The notes under the pieces were generated by a model. That model was not told the origin of the DNA. It worked only from the letters and a program-made list of their open reading frames with translations, and did no database searches. The position numbers and the translations under genes are program-made. This document shows positions 56,430 through 64,000 of a DNA stretch of 64,000 bases, in pieces. The stretch's first letter is position 1. Each line of letters begins with the position of its first letter. This DNA is from a virus: positions 1-64,000 of the IMG/VR virus record IMGVR_UViG_3300042464_000191; one strand, written 5' to 3'.

Positions 56430-57476
56430 TTATCCTCCTCTTATTTTTCCTCGGTATTGATTGGTTTGTTGCATCTGTATATTTAATCGCTCGTCTGCAA
56501 AATTCTGTTGCTCTACTGATCCTCGTTCTTTTATTGTGTTTGCTCTTTGCTGTTTGATCTTTAGTGCCTGCAAAGAATTCATGCTATTAATCTTCTCTGC
56601 TGTTTTCTTATCTTTACTTACTATGAACACTTCGGATGAGTTTTTAATTTTGTCACTCTTTGTTCCATTATCAAACTCTTGAGCTATTCTATCATTCTCC
56701 CTCTTCTTTGCCTGTATTATAAACCATCCATCTAAAAGATCGTCATCGTCAATAACTTCTTTAGAAGGACACTCTGGTGACTCTTGTATGTTATCATACA
56801 TCTGTGACCAAATTACCAAATTTTTTTGATTGTATGTTAGTTCGCACGTATCAGAATTATCAAATAGTTTGGCTTTAGTGTTTTCTCTAATAACCCATAG
56901 CGACTTCCACGGTTCATTTCTAGCTAATTCGCGGGACTGAGTGTCGCCTAAGAATGAACTTTGCCATTCATCTGTAACATAGTTAATACTAATGTCACTA
57001 AAGTCATAAAGGGCATTATCACAAAAAGTAGAATTTTTGATAATCCAAGTAACTTTTTCAGTTGTTGCAAATCCCTCCCTAGTATTCTGATGATATAGGT
57101 TTTTACGAGACAGATGTTGAGCAAACTGTTTCTCGCCTATCCTTAAATATAGTCTGATTTTTTCTCTTAGCTCTGCATTAGCTCTGGAGTTATAAATTTC
57201 TATTTTGAGTTTTTCAAGATCTTTTTTGAATCGCTCGGTTTTTGCATCGTCTTCTTCTGTCCATAAACCATGTTCTATCATCCACTGATTCATTTCATCT
57301 TCATCCATAATACCATCTATATATGCTTGCTCGTATGCCGAATTGTATACTTCGCAAGACTCTACAGATTGATCGAATGTTAATGGTTTTATGATCAGTT
57401 TTTTGCTATTTTGACGAATAATAACCTTACCGGATCGTATTTGTGCAATAAAAAACTCCCGCTCATGTTGTTTCAT
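56430..57476 (-). CDS. Probable tail-assembly chaperone, paralogue of the 55165-56067 protein
   Basis: A 348-residue, highly charged protein. It shares with its 300-residue paralogue an opening strand pair (KVIIRQNSKKLIIKPL), the segment YIDGIMDEDEMNQWMIEHGLWTEED, long charged helices, and the STFCDNALYDFSD region. The end is Gln/Arg-rich and probably disordered (QQNFADERLNIQMQQTN). It follows the probable tail-tube gene by 73 bases. Its start codon and GAGG ribosome site lie in the loop of a strong terminator hairpin, so expression should be far below that of the tube protein. Chaperones are needed in small amounts relative to the tube, which fits. Confidence 0.6.
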   Translation of the reverse strand: MKQHEREFFIAQIRSGKVIIRQNSKKLIIKPLTFDQSVESCEVYNSAYEQAYIDGIMDEDEMNQWMIEHGLWTEEDDAKTERFKKDLEKLKIEIYNSRANAELREKIRLYLRIGEKQFAQHLSRKNLYHQNTREGFATTEKVTWIIKNSTFCDNALYDFSDISINYVTDEWQSSFLGDTQSRELARNEPWKSLWVIRENTKAKLFDNSDTCELTYNQKNLVIWSQMYDNIQESPECPSKEVIDDDDLLDGWFIIQAKKRENDRIAQEFDNGTKSDKIKNSSEVFIVSKDKKTAEKINSMNSLQALKIKQQRANTIKERGSVEQQNFADERLNIQMQQTNQYRGKIRGG

Positions 57477-57495
57477 AAAAACCTCATGGCGGGAG
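57450..57495 (-). terminator. Rho-independent-type terminator spanning the start of the chaperone gene
   Basis: In transcript sense, CTCCCGC plus CATG pairs with CATG, a one-base bulge and GCGGGAG (right arm 57456-57467, left arm 57485-57495), giving an 11-bp stem followed by six T (57455-57450). The loop of about 17 bases contains the ATG at 57476. This places a terminator inside the first codons of the 348-residue gene. It would cut most transcripts after the tail-tube gene and let a fraction pass. Confidence 0.65.
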
Positions 57496-57549
57496 TCTAA
57501 TATTTTTGTGTCCTTTTAAGTCCTAGTAACAAGTTTTAATTAACGATCA

Positions 57550-58602
57550 TCATGTTCCGTGAGGACCAAGAATTTCAAGATCATTAAATGTACTATAGCT
57601 GTAAGTCATACTGACGTTACCACCACCAGCATCACCACCGCCGTATGTAACAGACGATAGTCTATTCTTGCTACCAAGGTCGAAAGTTGTGCCATCCTGT
57701 AGAACGACTTCGATGGTTTCTTCGCCAGTGTTGTTGCCTTCATCTACGGTTCCAACATAAGCTGGCTTACCTTCTTCATAGGCACTAACGAAGTCACCCG
57801 AAACGGCAATAACTTCAAACTCACATGTAACTTCGATTGGGAAGTTTGGAGCGCGATAATATGGAGCTTTTCTTCCAAGCTCTAGAATATCTTCACGACC
57901 CATATCAGCACTAATGCTAATATTTTGAATGTGAGCTTTTGGTGAACTTGTAGCAGAATTCCAGTTGTTACCAGCACTAGTACTCTGTGTAACACCGTAG
58001 ATTGATTTTGGTAATGTCGAAGATGACATATCAACATTTTCTCTACGCTGAATACCACCAGCAATCGTGCCAGCCTGTAGATTCTTTGGAGTATCTGTGC
58101 CGAATTCGGAAGCCAAGGTTGATGTAAACTTTGTAGCTGGAGTGTTCCATACCTTGTGATTACCAACCAATGTTACAGACTCTGTGCAGTTTCCGTCAAC
58201 AGGGAGAGTATAGCTAACATTGTTGATGTAAAGGCCAGATAGATAAATTTCTACTGGGGCTGTTCCAGTTACAGCGTCTTGATCGTCAGCGAAAATGGCT
58301 AAAGCGGCACAGCATCGTTGCTTAGTTCTATTTACTAGTGTGTCTTCTGTAGCGTCCGATGTTGCTAATCTATAAACTAGAGGATAGCCATCAAGAACCT
58401 TTTCGATTGTGAGTTCAACGTCTGGAAGACCTTCGATGTTTTCATAAATTGAAATTTGACCTAATTCGAAGGCTTGTTCTAGATTGAATGTGGTGTTAAC
58501 ACCAACGCTCTGTACGCCGTGAACCTCAACAAAGTTATTATTGTCGGGGTATGGGCTAATCGCTACGGCCTGACAGGCGTAAAAAATTCGATTATTTGCC
58601 AT
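57550..58602 (-). CDS. Probable major tail (tube) protein
   Basis: A 350-residue protein. Strand patterns (VEVHGVQSVGVNTTFNLEQAFELG, GLPDVELTIEKVLDGYPLVYRL) and a terminal beta-sheet region (VSMTYSYSTFNDLEILG) resemble tube proteins, which form hexameric rings of the tail. A Gly/Asp-rich loop (GGGDAGGG) sits near the end. AGGAG before the ATG, a TTTCGTGTATA element 38 bases upstream and a terminator shortly after the gene all fit a highly expressed virion protein. Position just before the chaperones and tape measure agrees. A sheath identity is less likely because of size and lack of sheath motifs. Confidence 0.68.
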   Translation of the reverse strand: MANNRIFYACQAVAISPYPDNNNFVEVHGVQSVGVNTTFNLEQAFELGQISIYENIEGLPDVELTIEKVLDGYPLVYRLATSDATEDTLVNRTKQRCCAALAIFADDQDAVTGTAPVEIYLSGLYINNVSYTLPVDGNCTESVTLVGNHKVWNTPATKFTSTLASEFGTDTPKNLQAGTIAGGIQRRENVDMSSSTLPKSIYGVTQSTSAGNNWNSATSSPKAHIQNISISADMGREDILELGRKAPYYRAPNFPIEVTCEFEVIAVSGDFVSAYEEGKPAYVGTVDEGNNTGEETIEVVLQDGTTFDLGSKNRLSSVTYGGGDAGGGNVSMTYSYSTFNDLEILGPHGT

Positions 58603-58640
58603 TATATCTCTCCTGTTTAGTTGGGGAAACTCTAATTAGA

Positions 58641-58651
58641 TATACACGAAA
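58641..58651 (-). promoter_or_regulatory. Putative late promoter element
   Basis: TTTCGTGTATA on the - strand, 38 bases before the tube-protein ATG and directly after the TAA of the upstream gene (58653). Identical to the element at 24843-24853, with similar A/T-rich bases on both sides. Confidence 0.5.
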
Positions 58652-58652
58652 A

Positions 58653-59630
58653 TTATATTGTAGGCTCAATTGTTTCGACCGTTAACCTAACAATACCAGC
58701 GTAAAAATTGGTATTTATCAGATCCATACCTTGCACGGTAGTATTTTTAAGCCTTAATCCTCCCCTATAATGCTTGGATATTAAATCTGGGTATCTTAAA
58801 GCCCCAGAAACGGGAACACCACGATAATCAAGGGGAAAATCTCCACTGCTAGCAATAGAATTACTATTGAACATTAGTATTGTTTTTTCATTCTGTAGCG
58901 AAATAATATCTACTAATTTATTTCTTGTAAATTCATCTTCAGCTAAACAGTGAAAAATAACGTCGGTGTCAACAAACTGACCACCTCCAAGCTGATAGCC
59001 TCTAAGGGTTCTTCGTGGAACAACTTCTATGGCTATTGCCGGTAATTGAACCCTAGATTCTGGAGGAACATCAAATTCACCACGATCATTGTTATTAAAA
59101 GATAGAGGAAAATCCAGAGATCGATATTGTATTTCTCGTATCCAAGGTAAATTATTAGCATATATTATATTGATATATTTATAGCTATATTCTGCTTGTA
59201 CTTTGGAGCCGCTTGGAATAGGATTATCAAATATTATGCGGCCATGAAAATAATCTACTTTATGAGAATATACGCCTGTGGTTGATGCGGGATAAAAAGT
59301 ATCATTTACATAAATTCCAGAGATGCCGGGAATGGCATTATTATTGCTTACTATGGGAGAAGGAGTGTGACTAATACCGCTTTGCCATATCCAATTTTTT
59401 CGAAATCCTTCCCACACAGTTCCAGTGGAAGCATTATTATCATCGTCGGCCATTCTCAATTTCGAATAGTCTTGACCGTTTGGAGATAATTCTCCCAATG
59501 TTACATTTTGGTAATTGCCCTTCTCCATTAAGGCCCAATCCAAAAATTCAACAAGATTATCTTGTATCTCATTATTGAGAGTTGTGTCGAATACGCTGTT
59601 GAATCCTTTAAGGTTGAGGTAATTTGACAT
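58653..59630 (-). CDS. Tail/neck structural protein, unknown
   Basis: A 325-residue protein. Aromatic and strand-rich (VQAEYSYKYINIIYANNLPW, SRVQLPAIAIEVVPRRTL, AEDEFTRNKLVDIISLQ), with an early helix (EIQDNLVEFLDWALMEKG). It sits between the connector-like genes and the tube protein, where head-tail joining or tail-terminator proteins usually lie. The gene ends with the TAA next to the late element. No recognisable motif. Confidence 0.58.
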   Translation of the reverse strand: MSNYLNLKGFNSVFDTTLNNEIQDNLVEFLDWALMEKGNYQNVTLGELSPNGQDYSKLRMADDDNNASTGTVWEGFRKNWIWQSGISHTPSPIVSNNNAIPGISGIYVNDTFYPASTTGVYSHKVDYFHGRIIFDNPIPSGSKVQAEYSYKYINIIYANNLPWIREIQYRSLDFPLSFNNNDRGEFDVPPESRVQLPAIAIEVVPRRTLRGYQLGGGQFVDTDVIFHCLAEDEFTRNKLVDIISLQNEKTILMFNSNSIASSGDFPLDYRGVPVSGALRYPDLISKHYRGGLRLKNTTVQGMDLINTNFYAGIVRLTVETIEPTI

Positions 59631-59633
59631 ATT

Positions 59634-60269
59634 CTACCTCAATATTTTTTTGAAAGAGTATGCCAAATCAATTTCTTGTTGTGGGCCGATAAATGCTCTA
59701 GTAATAAAATTGTCTGTTTCGGTTCCAGAGAATTGTGGTGGAACTCTGAAAGACCCTCCACCAACCATGTGTCCTAATCCAGACCTACCTATTCCTGACT
59801 CTGGACTATATTGATAATTAGTAACAATAATGTTATCGCCACGCTTGAGCAACCAATCTAGCCAATGTAAGTCACCGCCGTTGTATATGGTGTGACCTTG
59901 TGGTAAAGATAGTAAATTGCTAAAATTGCTGGGCTGAAACTGTAATTCTAACCCACCCTTAAGATTTGGCGAGAATTTAACTATTTTAATCACCGTAGCG
60001 TCCACTACTGCTTGAATGATAGCATTTACTATCGACATAGTTTCGCCGGGAATGCCAAATTGCCCTTTTAAAGAATAAGCCGGATCTGTTGATAAAAGTG
60101 CAGATATTTCTGGTTGTCTATGAATCCATATTGGTATAAGGGTTTTAACCTCGCTAAGTATTTCGCCTTGTTTTCTATTCATTACAGAATTCATATGATC
60201 GGCTATTGCTTTATTAACATTTTTTTCAATAGCGCGAATAGAGTCTGTAATTTTAATAGATAGTGTCAT
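59634..60269 (-). CDS. Probable tail-completion/head-tail connector protein
   Basis: A 211-residue protein counted from ATG 60269. The start has amphipathic helices (TDSIRAIEKNVNKAIADHM), then a strand-rich second half with Gly-rich loops (GLGHMVGGGSFRVPP) and a helical end (QQEIDLAYSFKKIL). This helix-then-beta order is common in minor tail or tail-completion proteins of the gp10 type. An upstream in-frame TTG (60290) exists, but ATG 60269 overlaps the previous stop in a TAATG junction and has GGAAGAG ahead. Position before the tube protein supports the role. Confidence 0.55.
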   Translation of the reverse strand: MTLSIKITDSIRAIEKNVNKAIADHMNSVMNRKQGEILSEVKTLIPIWIHRQPEISALLSTDPAYSLKGQFGIPGETMSIVNAIIQAVVDATVIKIVKFSPNLKGGLELQFQPSNFSNLLSLPQGHTIYNGGDLHWLDWLLKRGDNIIVTNYQYSPESGIGRSGLGHMVGGGSFRVPPQFSGTETDNFITRAFIGPQQEIDLAYSFKKILR

Positions 60270-60751
60270 TATATTCTCTTCCACAAGCAAGAAAAATATC
60301 TATCATTTTTAAATGTCACTGGAGCGTACTCGCCCATCATCTCGTATCTAAGTTCTTTTATGTCTTTTATATCTTTGTGAATAATCATAGCTTTGGCTTG
60401 TAAAATCTTTGGTAGATCAGACATAAAACCAACGGTTTGTACAGAACCTTCTGGAGCTTTTATATTACCGCCAACATTTACCCATTGTCTAGGGTCATAA
60501 TATACCTTAAGTTTAATATCAGTTAAAACTTCTACTTCTTTGATAATCTTATTGGCTCGTTCATAATCACCGCCGCGTATTCTATGTGCATTAATAGAAT
60601 TTTTCTCTGGTATATTATTATTGGGTGTATGTACAATTTCTTCAACCTTGTTGATAGATACTAATTGACATGTAACACCAAATATTTCTATGGTATAGTC
60701 GATAGCTTCATTATATTTATCAAATACGCTTTGTGGAATATTGATAGGCAT
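60269..60751 (-). CDS. Probable head-tail adaptor protein
   Basis: A 160-residue protein. Starts with a helix (QSVFDKYNEAIDYTIE), then strands (FGVTCQLVSINKV) and a segment of strand-turn (LKVYYDPRQWVNVGG), ending in FSCLWKRI. Mixed alpha/beta and size fit adaptors that join portal and tail, placed near the completion protein. Overlaps the next gene in TAATG; ATG 60751 is ten bases after the DUF4376-like gene's stop. Function by context only. Confidence 0.52.
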   Translation of the reverse strand: MPINIPQSVFDKYNEAIDYTIEIFGVTCQLVSINKVEEIVHTPNNNIPEKNSINAHRIRGGDYERANKIIKEVEVLTDIKLKVYYDPRQWVNVGGNIKAPEGSVQTVGFMSDLPKILQAKAMIIHKDIKDIKELRYEMMGEYAPVTFKNDRYFSCLWKRI

Positions 60752-60761
60752 TAAGTTAACC

Positions 60762-61274
60762 TTATATTGTTACATTTACCATTTGAACTTCTTCTATGGT
60801 ATCCGCATCTTCTATGGCTCTTGCTTTTTCTGCATAAATGCCACTTAATTCTGATCTAGCCTGACCATAAGCTAGCATGATGCCAGTAAAATCAGATAAA
60901 CTGATTAGATGAGATTGACCAGATAAATCTACTATAGATACTGGAGCGTCTACGCCAATATTTGATGCTTCTTTAGCTAATAAAAATGCACCCGTTAATA
61001 GGCTTACATCTTGAACCGTAAGGCCGAGTTTCCAGCCGGATGGAGTTTCCCATCCCTGACTTAATCTATCGCTCCATTTTTGATCTAGTATTTGTTTTTT
61101 AACTACTTTTTCGCTTTCTAATCTCCATAAAACGACCAACTCGTTCATTTCAATTAGTTTGTCTGCTGGAATTTCTAATTCAGAATGAAAAATATATTGA
61201 TTGTTTTCATCTATAGAAATACCATCTATTGGAAAGATAGCTGAAATTTTTGCGTGTAGGTTAGAAAGATTCAT
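60762..61274 (-). CDS. DUF4376-like tail-fibre-associated protein
   Basis: A 170-residue protein. Its second half (PSGWKLGLTVQDVSLLTGAF, then a VDLSGQSHLISLSDF segment and a helix GIMLAYGQARSEL) matches the DUF4376 pattern found in phage fibre or fibre-assembly proteins: a Trp-containing turn, helix, strand, G-rich turn, helix. The first half is a helix with acidic residues. It begins one base after the stop of the large fibre-like gene. Likely an accessory or chaperone for the fibre. Confidence 0.6.
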   Translation of the reverse strand: MNLSNLHAKISAIFPIDGISIDENNQYIFHSELEIPADKLIEMNELVVLWRLESEKVVKKQILDQKWSDRLSQGWETPSGWKLGLTVQDVSLLTGAFLLAKEASNIGVDAPVSIVDLSGQSHLISLSDFTGIMLAYGQARSELSGIYAEKARAIEDADTIEEVQMVNVTI

Positions 61275-61275
61275 A

Positions 61276-63168
61276 TTAGCACTCCCAAGTTCCTAAAATA
61301 CCACCAAAATAACCAGCCGCTCTACTATCTCCACCATAAACAGTAGCGGTTCCAGCTAGAACGGATTCCATAGTATAGTAATAATTAATGCCAACATCGG
61401 GACCATTATCGAAAGAGAAATACATTGAGTGATGACCGGGAACGCCAGTAAGACGCCTCATGCTATACAAAGGATTAAAGTGTGTAGTTGGATTATCAAC
61501 AAAAGATTTAACAACGCCAAAATTATAGTTAACGGTGGTAGTTCCTTCATTAACAAATAATATCTGAGCGGATAATTCCACAAAACTATTTGTTAAAGAG
61601 AATCCGCCGTTTAAGATTTCTACAGGTGAGAATGTATTATTGATTGGCCTCCAAGCAGAATTGGCATATGTCCAAGGACCATTAGCGGAGAATCTACTAA
61701 CGGGCTTGATAAGCTTATTGTGTTGATTGTATAGTCCTCTTCTCGTTGAAGAATCTTCTGTTTGAGTAGAAGAAATAGCTTTGAAACTTCCTATATATCT
61801 TCTGGTAAGATCAGCAGCTTTGCACCAAACGCCATTAAGGTTGGTCATAGCATTAGCAAATCTTTCCGAATTTGTCTGCCAAGAATCATAAATTTCTAAA
61901 GCTGGGGTGCCATTGTTATTATAGATCATAATATCATAAATCTTATTTGCGGTTAAGCTACTAAGATTTAGCGATAATGTTCCAAAGTTTACAACATCCC
62001 AGAATGTACCATTATAGATAGCTATGGAGTTACCAGAGTGAGGACCGTAAAAAATTGTTGATGATATATCGCTACCTAGATAAAGTCTGCCACCAGCTAT
62101 GTGAGCTACAGAAAAAGATAGTCTATCCGGTTTGATTCCACTAAGAGCTATTTTGGTATTAGTAACTGCACCGTTATCAATAGACCATATTGTACCATTA
62201 CCACCAACGCTGATATCACCCTTATCTCCATCTCCAAGTTTTTGAATACCGCTGTTTAAAACTCCAGAAACATTATTAATGACAGCGATTGAAGAATTGT
62301 AGAAAGAAACAATACGAGTATTTAATATACCAGAAACATTTTCGATATCATTGTATGATGAGTAGGTATCTGATAAATCTGGTATATCTTCTGAAACTAA
62401 TTGTCTAAATGCCGGATAACCGGGAGAACAGGGTGGAGTGCAGCCACTTGGCGGTCCAGCAAAAACAGTTCCAGCATTTTGTTGCTTGAATAAAAAGTTC
62501 TGGTTAACTACTCCGCTTAACTCTAAAACATAGCTTGCGCCGCTTAGTGTATCGACTGAATTTGGGACGAAGTGAGCTAATTGTCTACCACCAACATAGC
62601 CACTGTCGCCATTATTGCCAGAAGGAAAATATAATCCCGAAGATCCACAAATAAAACCAGAAGCTTTAATTATAGATTGATATCCATCACCACCAAGATC
62701 TACTCCGTAGGCTGGAGAAGTGTTATTTATACCTAATCTAGAATTAGCAGAATCCCATACAAGATTATTACTGTAATTTAAATGATTAGACGATTCCCAT
62801 ATAGCAATGCCGCTTTTTTGAGGTAAACTAAAATCAGATATTCCAGAACAATTTGAAATAGCGTGTGTTGCGGGATAAGTTACGAATACTTCTTTGATGC
62901 CTTCTGGAAAATTTACTTTAGAATTACTATTACTACTTTTGAATGGAAATCTAACTAATGAGTTCTGAACGCCAGTAACATATATGCCAGAACCTACTTC
63001 ATAACTTGTGCCATCTGTAGCTGCGTAGAAAACATTGTCGTTGTTTTGATACGAAGATCCAAATGAGCTAAAGCCAATAACAGGACCGTTCAATAAAAAG
63101 TTGCCGGTGCCTAGTGTATAGCTAATTTCTTTTATACGATCAGAAACATAAATAACTTTTTCTGGCAT
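61276..63168 (-). CDS. Tail-fibre-like protein with Ser-Gly-rich shaft
   Basis: A 630-residue fibre-like protein. Residues about 55-385 hold 15 Ser-Gly dipeptides in short strand-turn units (KSGIAIW, SSGLYFPSG, LSGVVNQ); the last roughly 245 residues hold none and look like a compact globular head (GTWEC end). A middle part (NSRLGINNTSPAYGVDLGG) is typical of fibre repeats. No depolymerase motif is evident. Two Cys (CTPPC) sit in the centre. Probably a trimeric fibre with a host-binding tip. ATG is preceded by a small gap after the neighbouring fibre gene. Confidence 0.66.
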   Translation of the reverse strand: MPEKVIYVSDRIKEISYTLGTGNFLLNGPVIGFSSFGSSYQNNDNVFYAATDGTSYEVGSGIYVTGVQNSLVRFPFKSSNSNSKVNFPEGIKEVFVTYPATHAISNCSGISDFSLPQKSGIAIWESSNHLNYSNNLVWDSANSRLGINNTSPAYGVDLGGDGYQSIIKASGFICGSSGLYFPSGNNGDSGYVGGRQLAHFVPNSVDTLSGASYVLELSGVVNQNFLFKQQNAGTVFAGPPSGCTPPCSPGYPAFRQLVSEDIPDLSDTYSSYNDIENVSGILNTRIVSFYNSSIAVINNVSGVLNSGIQKLGDGDKGDISVGGNGTIWSIDNGAVTNTKIALSGIKPDRLSFSVAHIAGGRLYLGSDISSTIFYGPHSGNSIAIYNGTFWDVVNFGTLSLNLSSLTANKIYDIMIYNNNGTPALEIYDSWQTNSERFANAMTNLNGVWCKAADLTRRYIGSFKAISSTQTEDSSTRRGLYNQHNKLIKPVSRFSANGPWTYANSAWRPINNTFSPVEILNGGFSLTNSFVELSAQILFVNEGTTTVNYNFGVVKSFVDNPTTHFNPLYSMRRLTGVPGHHSMYFSFDNGPDVGINYYYTMESVLAGTATVYGGDSRAAGYFGGILGTWEC

Positions 63169-63184
63169 GTTGTGTTACTCCAAT

Positions 63185-64000
63185 TTATTGAACGACGGTT
63201 GGTGGAACACCACTTACTGCTCCAACACTTCTGCCGAAAACAACAAGATCATTCATAGCCGCGTCAACATATTCACCGGCATCGTTGATTACATGAAATG
63301 ACAACTTGCGTAACATAGAAGCATCGTCGCCATATCTTCGAACAACGCCAACAGTATTAACGCTAAAGTCTTCACCGGCATCGTTATCACTTCTAGCATT
63401 TGAATTAGCCATAGCAACGTAGTCATTGTTTGCTAAAACGCCAGAAACAAATGTTATAAGGAATTTACCAGCACCGCCATCTCTTTCAATTTGACGAATA
63501 TTGTATGAATCACGAACTTGAATTATGCCACCGCTAGCACTAAAGTTAATCCAAGCTTGAGCAACACCCTTGCCAGAACTAAAGCTGCTACCATCAGCAT
63601 CAAACTTAACAGTTGTGCCACTTCCAACAATCATATTTTCTTTGGTGGAAGAAACATATTGAAATCTAATTCCATGATTATCACTTAAGCCATTATTACC
63701 GCTAGAATTAATCCAATTATTACCTACTCCTAAGTTATCTTGCATAACTCTAGTACCATTAAGATGCATATACTGAGTATGTGGATCGCCAACTGTCAAA
63801 CCAGCTAGCGTATTATGCTGTATTCCACTTGCGCCGGGATATGGTTCATATTGAACACCTCCACCGGGAGAATTAGGAAAAGAAATTCCAGATTCTGCTA
63901 TAAACATGCCGTACTGATTGTTTACTATCTTAGCTCTGACGTTGCTACCAGTAAATGGTGTGCTTACATCAAAGTCTCCACTAGCAACAATTTGATTAAT
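63185..64000 (-). CDS. Tail-fibre-like protein, N-terminus outside window
   Basis: The - strand frame is open from the right edge of the window for 271 codons, ending at 63185; the ATG at 63907 is internal because the reading frame continues upstream as protein-like sequence (SGDFDVSTPFTGSNVRAKIV). Like its neighbour it has Ser-Gly units (ESGIS, SASGG, VSGVL) and a fibre-like turn pattern (GLTVGDPHTQYMHLNG). The C-terminus reads VSGVPPTVVQ. Probably a fibre or fibre-linker protein. The start lies beyond the window. Confidence 0.6.
   Translation of the reverse strand: MNQIVASGDFDVSTPFTGSNVRAKIVNNQYGMFIAESGISFPNSPGGGVQYEPYPGASGIQHNTLAGLTVGDPHTQYMHLNGTRVMQDNLGVGNNWINSSGNNGLSDNHGIRFQYVSSTKENMIVGSGTTVKFDADGSSFSSGKGVAQAWINFSASGGIIQVRDSYNIRQIERDGGAGKFLITFVSGVLANNDYVAMANSNARSDNDAGEDFSVNTVGVVRRYGDDASMLRKLSFHVINDAGEYVDAAMNDLVVFGRSVGAVSGVPPTVVQ

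Noticed and set aside
55165-57476. Programmed ribosomal frameshift between the chaperone genes
   Set aside because: Each of the three genes has its own start with a ribosome site and clean stop; no convincing slippery heptamer was seen at the junctions.
1-64000. tRNA genes, CRISPR arrays, insertion sequences or recoded stop codons
   Set aside because: None recognised by reading; genes end normally at TAA, TAG and TGA, and no repeated spacer pattern or transposase motif was found. A dedicated tRNA search was not possible here.

Overview
The window is part of a large, AT-rich, double-stranded DNA tailed-phage genome. The evidence is a phage-type replication and recombination set (RecA/UvsX-like recombinase, DnaB-type helicase, DnaG-type primase, T4 gp1-like dNMP kinase, SSB), a 2836-residue tape-measure protein and a long late cluster of virion genes. 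All genes read in the standard genetic code. The host cannot be named from this sequence. The long tape measure and the lack of a recognisable sheath favour a long non-contractile tail, which is an inference.

Positions 1-23927 (+ strand) hold the replication, recombination and modification genes, packed almost end to end, most joined by ATGA, TAATG or TTGA overlaps. In order: a recombinase, a PD-(D/E)XK-type nuclease, a possible UvsY-like mediator, a zinc-ribbon protein, helicase, primase, dNMP kinase and a Cas4/RecB-like Fe-S nuclease; then a glycosyltransferase with a radical-SAM/SPASM enzyme and a conserved acidic phage protein. After a likely promoter comes a bacterial-type DNA polymerase III alpha subunit split into two genes, with a DnaQ-type proofreading exonuclease gene lying exactly in the split. 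An SSB gene follows, then a cassette of about 7.7 kb with several glycosyltransferases, a nucleotidyltransferase-like protein and accessory proteins. The strand ends with an HTH-nuclease, a possible ssDNA-annealing protein, a zinc-ribbon protein and a small secreted protein.

The two transcription directions converge at about 23.95 kb on a strong hairpin terminator. Everything from 23987 to the right end is on the - strand and is late/structural. Read in transcription order from the right edge: fibre proteins, small connector or tail-completion proteins, a probable tail-tube protein, three genes in the tail-assembly-chaperone position (two are paralogues), the tape measure, a roughly 3780-residue adhesin, four further tail or baseplate-like proteins, a 238-residue virion-like protein and a 34-residue membrane peptide.

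The main points of interest are: (1) the split PolIII alpha with the exonuclease gene in the gap; (2) the giant adhesin, with seven FG-GAP repeats and a VWA-like insert between repeats 2 and 3, the same arrangement as integrin alpha-I chains; (3) nuclease-like and HAD-like motif sets inside the tape measure; (4) a terminator hairpin whose loop holds the start codon of the first chaperone gene; (5) an identical 11-base element placed directly after a stop codon upstream of two virion genes; (6) the glycosylation cassette together with Ser-Gly-rich virion proteins.
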